Both the position numbers and the translations under genes were made by a program. Below are positions 12,901 to 24,900 of a stretch of DNA of 64,000 bases, one piece after another. How positions within the stretch are numbered: the stretch's first letter is position 1; each line of letters starts with the position of its first letter. Source of the DNA: Haemonchus contortus (taxonomy: Eukaryota > Nematoda > Chromadorea > Rhabditida > Trichostrongylidae); assembly GCA_000469685.2 (NCBI GenBank), contig LS997563.1:24816897-24880896 (forward strand), given 5' to 3'. Below the pieces are notes generated by a model. The model was not told the DNA's origin. It did no database searches and saw only the letters and a list, made by a program, of their open reading frames with translations.

Positions 12901-15900
12901 GTTGGTCAGTCATAGAGAAGGCGCTCACCAGTGAAGCTAAAGTAGAAAGGAGTTCAATCATCAACGGTGTTAAGATCCTAAAATCGTGAGCAAGTGATAT
13001 TTCTCTTTACAAGGAAATCTAGAGGGGAAGGGGCGCTATCTGTGAAGGAGAGCTTGGTAGAAACAGGCTAATTAAAATGCATTATATGGAAAGGACCAGT
13101 TGGCCTGCGCACGATGCCGTGCGCGTCTCATGGCTCGCGATAAATGAATTTCCGTGAAGATAACTTGGAGCGTAATCGTCTTAGCAACACAGTAACCACC
13201 CTCTTCCAAAAAATTGATAGTACCGTTCTTCCACCCAAATTAATAGCATCATTTGGCAGTCATTAACATTCGTTCATCCATATACTGACTGAGAGAATCC
13301 AAGAAGAAATGGAAGAACCTTGAAATCATCTATTTCTTGTTTACCCCTGAACATTGTGGAATGCCTGTATTTCACTGGAGGTGAGAATGAAATTTGTTAA
13401 CACTCTGACATTTATCCGCACCCGTCGCAGTAGGCATTTGATAGCCTACGCATCGACGATCTCGTTGGTCAATATATTGTATGATGGAATTTATGTCGTG
13501 ACAGGCAGGTCCATATTTGCTATTTTCACTCAAACCCCGCCCCCAGTGGGTGGAGTCACCTACCATTAGGTCCAGATTGACTATTTTGGGGGAGCCCCGC
13601 CCTCAGTGGGCGGAGTCTGCACCTTTCACCTACCATTAGTTTTCCCATCTTGCCGCCTACATCTCTGCCGAATTTGAGCGATCCAGGTCCAACTTGACTA
13701 TTTTTGAGGAAGCCCGCCCCCAGTGGGCGGAGTCTGCACCTTTCACCTACCATTAGTTTTCGCATCTTGCCGCCTACATCTCTGCCAAATTTGGACCACC
13801 CAGTTCCGAATTGACTATTTTTGAGGAAGCCCCGCCCCCAGTGAGCGGAGTCTGCCCACGTCACCTACCACTAGTTTTCGCATCTTGCCGCCTACATCCC
13901 CGCCAGATTTGAATGCCCCAGGTCCAAATTGACTATTTTTTGCGGAAGCCCCGCCTCCGGTGGGCTGAGTCTACACCTGTCACCTACAATTAGTTTTCGC
14001 ATCTTGTCGCCTGCATCTCTGCCAAATTTGAAAACTCCAGGCTCAGGAGCAAAGGAATTACAGAATTCCGGTGATCTTCACTATTCGTGCAAGCCCCGCC
14101 CCTAGTGGGCGGAGCCTAGCTTAGGTCACGTGTACCCAAGGAGCCCGGCTCATTCCCCACTTGCTCCAACCTCATTTCCCACTTGTTCCAACCTGTCTGA
14201 GCTGTTTCAGTTGATTTCCAAACGGCAACGTATAAGATAGTGTTAGACAGACAAACAGACAAACGGACATTTGCGGTTTATATATAGTAAGAATTACGCT
14301 TATGGTGCTGAGTAATTTCAAGAGAAAATAGTAGGTCAACCGATCGCTTCCACTACGCCTCAGGGAAAAAAGGAGTTTCCCTGCGGGTTGTTGTTTTATA
14401 ACAAGAGGGTAATGGAAAAAGAGGTACGCCAGAGACACACAAATTCCGAATTTTGTATAGGGTGAATAGTATTACCATTCCAAGTTCAATCGAAGTCAGC
14501 TTACACATTCCTCTCCATGAACCTACCCACCATACTGCTTTATGCATAAGATTAGTAGGGAATGGGCTTTCCATATCACTACCTCTATTGTAATCATAAA
14601 TTTCCTTGGACGGACAGACGGACGGACAAATCGACATACAAAGCTACTGCTTTGTAAATCAGAAAGAAATACATATATATATGTATATGAAAAATATACT
14701 TAGTTGTAGCTACCTCTGCTCCTACTTCTACTTCGACAGTGAAGTTATCGCTATTCTCCTATTATTTCTCAGAGTTCAAGAGCATCACAGGCAGAGCACT
14801 ATGGCCCTATGTCGCTGAGCAGTAATAACGAAATCAGTGATGAAACTCGATTTCTGGCTCCAGATAGAGAGGACTGGCTGTAGGTCAAGTTTTTACTCGG
14901 TTTTTAGATGCTGCTCCACAAGAAAAGAAGCGAAAATATGCTTGTTAGAGGTCAATTGCAATTTGCAGGCATGCTGACATTCCATCAACGCTTGGTCGTT
15001 CATCTGGTAAAGGCGCTGGCCAAGTGCGGAATAATACCTACCTATGTATGTTGCTACTGATCTGAAATCAGCCTTTTTGTTCAAAATGAGAATGCTTCAG
15101 TGGACGAGTTGCCTGAGTATGATGAGATATTGAAGCTTCCTGGCTTGAAAAAGAGTCCCGACCTGATGAAAAAACTTGACGAACTGTGTTTGAAAAATGG
15201 ATCAAGCCGGAAAATATCTTCAGTAGTGCCTTCAGGTCGAGTGATATCACAGATTTCCTTTAGAGATGATCTAGACATCCTCGATAATGCCCAATACTTC
15301 AGAATCTATGGAATTACCTGATTTGAGTGAACTCTGCAAAAACCAGTGCGACTATGGAACTAACTCTCCAAAAGTGTCTATGCGTGGATATGTGAAGTCT
15401 TCTCTAGACAGAGGTTTCCTTTTGTAAAATAGGTAGTCCACCATCATTGGGGAATTCTTTTCAGGAATCTTATCAAGGCCCTCAAGTTCTCTTTTGGAAG
15501 CATTGTCCCTTGTACTTCTCTCGCTTCCTTCTGCTCGACGTCGTAAACTCCATCGATTAGTGCGATTCATGAATCGCATCGCAACTAACCATTGCCTACA
15601 GCTTGATGAACTTCTGTCTAATCGAGAGGCTGTTGGTAACAAATGGTGGTCAAGTGGAAAAGTTGATATGCTTCTCAATGACGAAAAAATTTCAGGTGTT
15701 GAAAGGTTTATCCAAATGTATTGTACCACTTCGAGGATACCCTCCAGTCACTTCTTCGCAACGTCATCACATTGTAACTATTCTCCTTGATTACGAGAAG
15801 AAAGTTTTTGGTGTACCAAAAGGTTTAGTTTTGGAAGTGGAAGACGCCATCCGTGAAAGGCAACGCGAGAAGGTACGTTGAACTGTGAACGACGCATATG

Positions 15901-18900
15901 GAAAGCCTCCAGCTTTGCGGCGTCAAAACTATTCTTTTTCTTTTTTTTCCATTATCGCGCTTAATGAGTTTACTATGAGGCAGGGGCACTCTGTAGTCAG
16001 TGCCTCAACGTCGTTGTTCACCTCTGGCTTGTAACCTGAAAAATTTAACGACTTTTCATTGTTGACGACCAACAATGATTAGGATGCTAAATGATTGCAA
16101 AAAAGACATACTGCTTCATGGTCAAATCTGAAAGGGCACAATCTGCTTCATGAAGGGTACGTTCTGTACGTGGTAGGTCTCGCTTCTATGACACGGGAAG
16201 AAAACTGGTCACAGCGGCCCTCCAGATGAAATAATACCGCCATTTTATCTTTAAACGTTAATTTCAAGTTGCCAATTCTGAATATTACGGAATTCTTGAC
16301 TCCTGCACTACAGACGGAAGGTTTTAGAATGACTGCAAAAAGCACTTTGATTGACTCCGAGTGTCAGTCCAAAGTTGTTGAGCACTTCATGACTTCATAT
16401 GATGTTTGGTTGTATTAAAAGTTCTTGACGTTTTGACAGTGACAGCTGATATTCAAAAAACCATAACATTGAGGTGAACGTTTTTATTCAAAATGGATTT
16501 CAATTGATTCTACACATTTTTGTCAACGTGATACAAGTTTGTTAATTTCATTCATAGAAGAGTCCGGTGATCTTGATTCCAAATTAAGACAAAGGCAGCT
16601 TCCTTATCACATTGATTTTTAAATTCTCAAGAAGAAGTTCATTCAAAAAGTTGTGCAGATATTTGGATGTTTGAATAAATTGAAATATGTTGGTGACAGG
16701 TGTGGTGAAATGTGATGTATGGGAGTGTATGGGAGATAGCTTCAATCCGCCATTCGTTCAATTTCTGGAAGCCGATTTGTGCTACATGCTGTAACCCATT
16801 GTCATTTAAAAGCAGTGGGAGTGCATTTTCAAGTTTCTTGGCCACCGGTTATCGAGTGAACAGGAGCTGAATTCACACCAATTGTGAGCTAAGCGGGCTC
16901 CGAGGTGGGCGGAGCTAAGATCGGAAATCTATAACTCTAGAATCCGAAAATCAAGAAATCAATTCTATAATCATAATCATTATCCTACTACATCGCTGTG
17001 TGTCTGATGGTTTGTTTGTGAATGTATCCACGAGTGTACTTGAATAGGATTGCATGTTCCGTGTCCCAATAGACTCAAGACGTTTATGGTAAAGGTGGGT
17101 GACAGGAAGTGATAACAGTTGACAGGGACTGATAAGGAGCCTTACAAGGTAGGATTCTTCTGCAGTCGCTGAATTGATCGCGCGTGCTCATAGGAAGTAG
17201 TGCCATGACACGCTGGAGAGTGATGTGGGATTTGTCGGAATCATGTATGATCGGTGAAAGGGCCATAACAACTAATAAGGGTGAATCATGGCTCTTATGA
17301 GTTGTTACAACTGCTCTTTACGTAAGACAGCAGAGCATCGTTACATCTGTGTGATATAGGACATGAATGAAATGCAGATAATGGATTGCAAAAAAGTATA
17401 TCCGCACGGTAAAGGTTGGTATAGGTTCTCATGGGTTTGCAATTCCTTATTCCTCGGGTATGAACGATAAAGCTTTGTCGTTTTGATGTTTCTCACGATA
17501 AAATGAGACGATAGAATTTTTAGACATAAAATGAGTGATAAGCGCAATGACGAGATCCAATCAAAGTCACTACCACAGAAGGAGAATGAAGTTAGATATG
17601 ATCCTTGCTTTTAACTGCGACAATATGCCTCAGTACTACGACTCATTGAATGGCCACGTATTTATTTATTGTAAAATCAGTTGCCGCACGCAGTCAAAAG
17701 CAGAGAAGAATTAACTACATTCTCCTTGAATGGTAGTGACTGCTTGAATCTTGTCATAGTGCTTATCACTCATTTTATGTCTACAAGCTATATTATCCTG
17801 AGAAACATCGAATTCCATTCCTGTTTAATCAGGAATTGCGGATCCATAACGTATGAGTCCTGTCCCTTAACCCATGAGTGATTCAGTACCTATATCCTAT
17901 CTATACATTGACCTTTCCTTTTTTTATTACCTCTACTTTCTCATTGCTTGTCAACCCAAACCTTACTACTTTCACTGGTCCATTCTTCCATTATTGCTAG
18001 CCTGAATATACTTATTGTTAGAATTTTTGATAGGTCTGAATCAAAGATTTCTCTAACATTGTTCTGCTCAGTTAATTACTATAAACCCGAAAATATCAAA
18101 CTTCGATTTTTTTCATGGATTTGTTACCGATCATATCTGTGAGAGAAAATGTAACTTAAATTGTAAGCGTCAATATGGAGTAGACAGTAGTGAAAAGAAA
18201 ATGTCTTCAGTCAGATCGTTTCAACAAGTTAAGGTTATGCCCGTCGAACAAGATGAGGTGAAGGAACCCACTACAAGTCTGGACACTGCGCAGTACTTCG
18301 ATTCTATTAAGGTACACATTCACGACGTTGATAATATTTGCAGTTTTTTCTCTCAGTGAATGCAATTCAGATTCCTCAGGGAAATAATCAGCATTTAAAC
18401 CAAAATCTCCTTGAACTGCTCGAGCAGATCTGCTGTGATGAAAATCTTTCTATGTCCCAAAAGCAGAAACGGATGAAGAAGGTAAAATTTTTAATTGTCA
18501 CAAATCTTTGGCTTTACGCCTTTCGAATAGTGTCATCAGAGTTAGGATGGAGGTTTTGGATGATGGTTCGAATCCTCGGGGCTCTGCCGTTTTTGGATTT
18601 TTTGCTGCCACCTCCAGATTGGCTCCATATTACACCAGGGCCAAAGCGTCTGTCTGGTCATGGTTGTGGCCAGATCCAGCGATAACCTCTACAATTTGAA
18701 TTTTACTGATATTGACTGATTTTTCTTTATCGACATTGGTTAGTTACTTCAATTAACCCAAACTTCATCATAATTCGAGGATATTCGGAAAACAGGAAGA
18801 AGTAATGTGTTTTGGAACCCGACGGCAAGCTGGCTCTTGATGCTGTGAGGGAAAGGAGTATGTGCACGGAAGGCCTAAGTAAGGTTGGAGTAAAGTTCGA

Positions 18901-21900
18901 GGCCAAAATCCTCCACAACTCGCCATCCTTGCACCAGATACTGCGGCGAAATAGCAACACTTAAAAAGAAGGTTAAGTCAGAATTTACCTGTGGTTATTC
19001 ATCAGAAGCGATGGGTTTACTACCAACCAGAGAGCTGGGACTTTTTACTAATTTTGTTCACCCACTCCCTAAAGTGATCTCTCATCGGAGCCGTTGCAGA
19101 AAAGTTTCATTGATGAATTTTCACGGAGAAAAATAAGGACCCCACCCATTCAATCCCAAAAAGGAGATCAGGACTAGAATGAATCTTTGTAGGAATAACC
19201 AGTTACAATGTCCACCAATTTCGAGCCAATTCCTTTGAATATCAATATGGAACTCAGCAAAAAAGAGAACAAAAAACTATAGCAAAAAGAGAACAGAATT
19301 CATGTGCAAAACCCTTTCTTTTCCTGTTTTCAATGGTTACTACTGTTTTAGCTATAACACTATATAAATACCTCCATGCTAGGTATTCTAAAAAAGCCAG
19401 CATGGATATCAGAATGGGCCCAACTAACAGATTTATTCTGTAAGGAATTTCTACTGCTCTGATGGCCCTCTAAGTTTAGGCTTACTTAACCAGAACGGAC
19501 TAAAATTTTTCACCCGAACGAAGTATTTCACTTTCGAAGAAACTCTGTTGAGGGTGAAAACGATTTCCGATATCAAAGGTACATATATGATTAGAGAATA
19601 TATTACGCACGAGTACACTTTAGCACCTCCTATGTCCACATAAAATGAATTCAACAATAGAATACGTAAAAGAAAATACAAAAATGTAAGCCGCATCTAG
19701 TCGAATTAATCTATCGCCTTATTGTTAGCTAAAAATGCAGAACAAATGCACAGATGCGGTGTGAAGAAGAGTTTTAATCGCATAATTAACAGTGCCATGA
19801 CTGTATAACAAGCCGTCTGTACAACAGTAGAAAACTTGAACAAATGAATATTCGAGAAAAAGTGACAAAATTTTATTTCTCTTTCTCTTGTAAGACTGTC
19901 CCACTGATACTTTTACTGATACTGTCTCAGTCAATATCAGTAAAATTCAAGTTGTAGAGGTTATCGCTGGTCCTGGCCACAACCATGACCAGTCAGACGC
20001 TTGCTTTGGCCCTAGTGTAATATGGAGCCAATCTCGAGGTGGCAGCAAAAAATCCAAAAACGGCAAAGCCCCGAGGATTCGAATCATCAACCCAGCCTAG
20101 CGTTCCAACTCGAAGCGCTCATCGCTATCCACCAGACCATCCGACGCTATCCGCGAGGAGCACACATGAAACTTCTCCGCACACTTCAATATGTTTCAAC
20201 ATGTGACCCCCTTTTTTGGCTACCGTTCACGTTATTTTTAATGCGCAGTCCACTGGCGCCTTCTACTGTGCGGACAGTTGACGCCATGAATGAAACAAAC
20301 GACGCTTAGAGGGTTAAAACGGCAATTTTTGGCAAACTTTTTTCACTCCTTTTTTGGCATTCAGAAGGCCATTTAGTGGAAATGGACCATAATTTTATAC
20401 TCAGTGCTCATGCCCCTATACCATGCAAAAAACCATTTTCGAAAAGCGTTCCACGCCCTGAAAGACCTTCCTTGTAAGAACAAGGTGTTTGTTGCGGTAG
20501 TAGGCTTTGCTGAAAGGAAGCTTGGCAACGTCTGCAGTTTTTTGCACCTTATGTGCGTTTTTCTTATGCCCTGTAATCGGCATTAGCGCTCATACACTTT
20601 AATTGTGAGAAAAAGAAAGAAACCTCAGAAGGTCCAATCTACGTATTTCCAGTTGATTTCAAACTCAGCTCTTTAAAATATTTGGAACACGATCAGATTG
20701 AAGGTTAATGGCGGTCAATATTTACAGTACACCCATGATATACATATTGAAGTTGCGCATGGTTAGATCCAATGGGAAAGGGGTTACGACCTAAAAAGCT
20801 GAAGATCTGAATGAAGACTTTTGAGTGCTACTGTATAAACTTCTTACTCGAGGCTCCTTAACAGGATCAGCACAATATAGATGAAGAACAGCCATGCGAG
20901 CAAGCAGGGTTCCAGAGAGGGTTCAGTACCATAGATCACATCTTTTCCGTTGCAGGACTCACTGAAGTATCGCGAGAGAAAATAGGCCGTTTCGTCTCAC
21001 GCTCATAGATTTGAAGAAGAATTTTGATACCGTTGAGACAGAAGTGGTGGTGAAAGCACCACGCAATCAGGGTGTTCCTAGTTACTATATAATATGCTTC
21101 TGAGTTCTACGACCCATTCTACGAGGAATTCATTATCAACGTGAAAAGAGGTGCTGGGCAGGGCGATACCATCTCGCTAAAACCTTTTAGTGCCGCTCTC
21201 GAGAACATTATGCGTCATATGGAATGGGAAGTTATAGGAGTGAAGGAGGTCGACGACATTTGCTTACATCATCTCCGCTTTGCGGACGACATCATGCTTG
21301 TAACACCGAACATTGAACAGGCGAAACGAATGCTGACCAAGTGCTACCGGAAGGATCGGCTTGAGACTGAACTTCACGAAGACGGTGTTCATGAGGACCG
21401 GATTGGTACCCGATGCTCGTTTCACTTGAACGTAATGAACGTTTGAATGCTGCGTGTATGCCGAGAAAGCAATATGACAAACGACGTGGCACCGTAGCTG
21501 AGCAGAGGGAAACGCGCCCCGTAGGGAGCATTCAAGAACATCTGGAGTAGTGAAGTAGACAAAGAATGTCCGGCTCCCCACTTACCTTTTCGACACGTTC
21601 TTGCTTTTGCGTTCCTTCCTGCTTTCACATACGCCCTAGAGACTCGGAATGACCACGCGGTGACGTGTTGCAAATAGATGCTTTTCGGCGCCAAAGTTTT
21701 GTAAGGATGGCTACAAAAACTGCTAGAAACCACGCCTCACTCCAACCCTGCAGCAAGCTTCGCAACAGATCAACGGTCCGAAAGAAATCCGTTCAGTGGT
21801 CGGCCAATCCTGTTACCCTCTTGTACATGGCACATCATGTTAAAGTAGCGATCAGAAGTCTTCTTCCGAACGCTTTTTCGTTCTAACGTTTTTCTTAGTG

Positions 21901-24900
21901 GAGCAAATCGCGCAAAAATTTGATACATGTAACTAGAGCATGCTATCTGGCTCTATCTGGCTACAAAACAGCAACACATAACATAACTAATAGCAAGATG
22001 TTAGTTGCGGTAGTAGACTTCGCCGAAAACAAGGTTAGTGACGTCTGCAATTAATGTGCGTTTTTCCTTCACCATGTTCGGCACTAGCGCTAGTAGACAT
22101 AAAAATTAGACACGGCGCGAGGGAGGGAATCCCAGAAGAACCATGGTATACGTATCTTTAATTCATTCTTAGTGCAAGCCTTTTGGGATATATGGTACGC
22201 GATCAGATTGCAGTTAATAGTAGTCAATATTTACAGTACACCCAGTAATCGCGACCGAAAAATCCATCAAGCCTCCACATTAAGCCGAAGAGCTTCGAGC
22301 GTTACTGTATATCTCGAGAAAATGCTTACTTCGTTGGGCGATATTTTAGGACTGGGGTTCTAAAGGCTTCTTCACACGATTTGAAGAAAAGAAAAAAATG
22401 CTCAGAATGAAGCGGCGGCGGGATGAGTTCGAACTATATTTTTTTATTGATGTTACATTGTGCCATGATTTGAGTTCCACTTCTATGGCACACTCCAAGG
22501 AACGCGAAGGGATACGTGCACTAAATGAGGTGAATGGAAATCTCAGAATGAGATATCGATTTTTCCGCGATGTAGATTGCATGTGTGGGTCGTTAGTTAC
22601 GGCTGAGATTAATTTGTGCCGAGGTGCGAAGTGACCTCAATCGTAACTAGCCTCATCTTAATTACGCGCCTCCCCTTGATCGTAATTAGCCTCATCTTAC
22701 TTATGAGAGTGATGGCGAATGATGAGAATGATGAGAAAATGAAACTTCAAGAAAGTTTTTCAACGTAAAATTTTCATAGTCTTTGATTTAAAGAGTTTTA
22801 TTACCATGCAAGATAATAGGAATTTCAACAAAAAAATTCCAATAGAATGTAAATAAGCCTAAATTTTCCAATAGGAAGAATCTTAAAAATAATAACCAAA
22901 CAACTAAGATGGTCTTTTGCACTGAATGCATCGAAAAACTTCCTCACTTGTTCGTGCGCACCTTCTCAAAAGAATATGCATATTCTGTACCTGGAATTCT
23001 GTAGATTGAAACCCGATTTTTTTTGTACCTACTTACCTGCGTTTTCCCATAAACCGTACTGGTCGGTTCTCGGTAAATTCAATGTTGGGTTTCTAATGGA
23101 GCGGGGTTTGGCGACCCTATCGACTCGGAAACAAGTGTATCTTTAGGGGAGGTTCGAGGTTGTAAGGGAGAGGGGTGTTTAGGGAGATTGGGTAGTGGAG
23201 GGAAGGCTGCGGTACGGGTTGGAACGGTTGGGTAGGTGCAGAAGTAGCATGGTATAATGCAAGGGTAGCGGTGCGGGTATAAGTAAGGAAGCAGCATAGA
23301 ATAATGGTTGTGGTGCGGGTCGAGCTGCACTGGTGGAGGTTGCGTCGGTACAGAACTAGCATAGTAAAAGGGTTTGTTGCTTATTGGAGTTCTGTTGAAG
23401 CTGAAGGGTATCCCGTGAAATCTCGGAAGAAGTAGAAAGTGCCGTCAGAATACATAGTAGGTTTTGAGCAAGGCTTCTTTTCTATTACCTACCAGGTTAA
23501 ATAGTAGGTGATGACCTCTCTTCAATCTGCCTAACTTATCCTGAAGTATTTTAATATTCCATGCAAAGTGTGAAATGACGAACTGATCAACCGGCGGGCG
23601 TTCACTGACTTTCAAACATGAGATGCCTCGATATCAAACAGCTACCTCGCTTCTGTAAATGTTGTTTGATACCACTGAATTCAAAAAAAGGGAATGTTTT
23701 TTCAAATCTTACAAGAACTTATGACCATCTAATTTTTCTACTCTATATGGTAATAAAACTCTTTAAACCAAAGACCATAGAAATTTTACGTTGAAAAACT
23801 AATTTTCTTTTCCTTATCATCTCATCATTCGCCATCACTCTCATAAGAAAGATGAGGGTAGTTACGATTGAGGTCACTTCGCTCCTCGGCGCAAAGTAAT
23901 CTCAGTCGTAACTAACGACGCACACCCAGGTTGCACCTGCTGGAATTTGCAAAAGAAAATACCGAGAGTGATACATCCGAGAGGAGACTATCGCATATCT
24001 TATTCGAACCCCGAAAGGCATGCAATTGACTAGCGATGACGTCACGAAATATGCGCAACGGGGTTCGCCCACGCCTTCGTCCCGCGCGTCCGTTAAAAGT
24101 AGGTCACGCCGCAGCTGTCGCACGCGGCATGTTAGCCCACGATTCCTGACGAACGTCGCACTTATTAGTGAGGGCATACGCTTTACGTATGGTCGGACCG
24201 AAGAGAAGGAGATCGAAGATTGGTTCATTCGCTCCACCTTCACTTAGTAGTGCTGTAATATCTTCTCGGGACCCCGGTGAGCTGCGCCGAAGTGGGCGGA
24301 CGCCTTAGCTTTGACGATCGCGCAGACTGGACGTTACCCGCTCCCTCTCCTCCCAGCCTATAGATGGTTGGCAACCCGTCAACGGATCTCCCTTTTTAAG
24401 CTGTGGTGGAGTGTATGAACAAATAATGGTAAGCGGTTTGTTCGAGCTAATCTTGCGGAACACATGGCAGCGAACAAGGTCAGAAAACAGCTGTACCATG
24501 TGACTGTTAGCTTTGAACACATTCAGTCAATAACTAGACTTCAAAGCAGCCGGTTGATTACAAGTTGAAGGTCGATGTGTGGCCTCCGGTGTTATCATCC
24601 GTAGATGATCTTTCTATTTTTCTTATTTAAAGCGCCAACTTTGTGTGCCCGTTTGTATATCGATTTAAGCGGCTGCCTGCGAAAATCCACGTTGGTGCGA
24701 TGAGAAGTGTGAAACGTCACGTTGGGCTCGGTGAAGAAGCATTTATGAGATAGGTCTACCGATACTGTTTGCATTGATTCCCCGACAAATCTTGGATGAG
24801 CGGATGTGGTAATGTGATGCACGCGTCAGCGCTCGTAGCCCAACTGTTTGGTAATAAAATTAACAGGGGAGACAGTGCAGTTTTTCATATCTTGAGGGTG

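Noticed and set aside
13354..13864. Open frames with repeated WGRGFLKNSQ phrases
   Set aside because: The protein repeat is simply the 117-bp DNA tandem repeat, whose unit length is divisible by three.
20200..20312. Possible piggyBac end (GAGGGTTAA at 20307)
   Set aside because: Only the short GGGTTAA is shared; no TGACGACC core and no partner end.
22346..23362. Overlapping open frames in the long-TIR element, some Pro/Tyr/His-rich
   Set aside because: They lie in the arms or in a purine-skewed non-coding centre and show no transposase motif.
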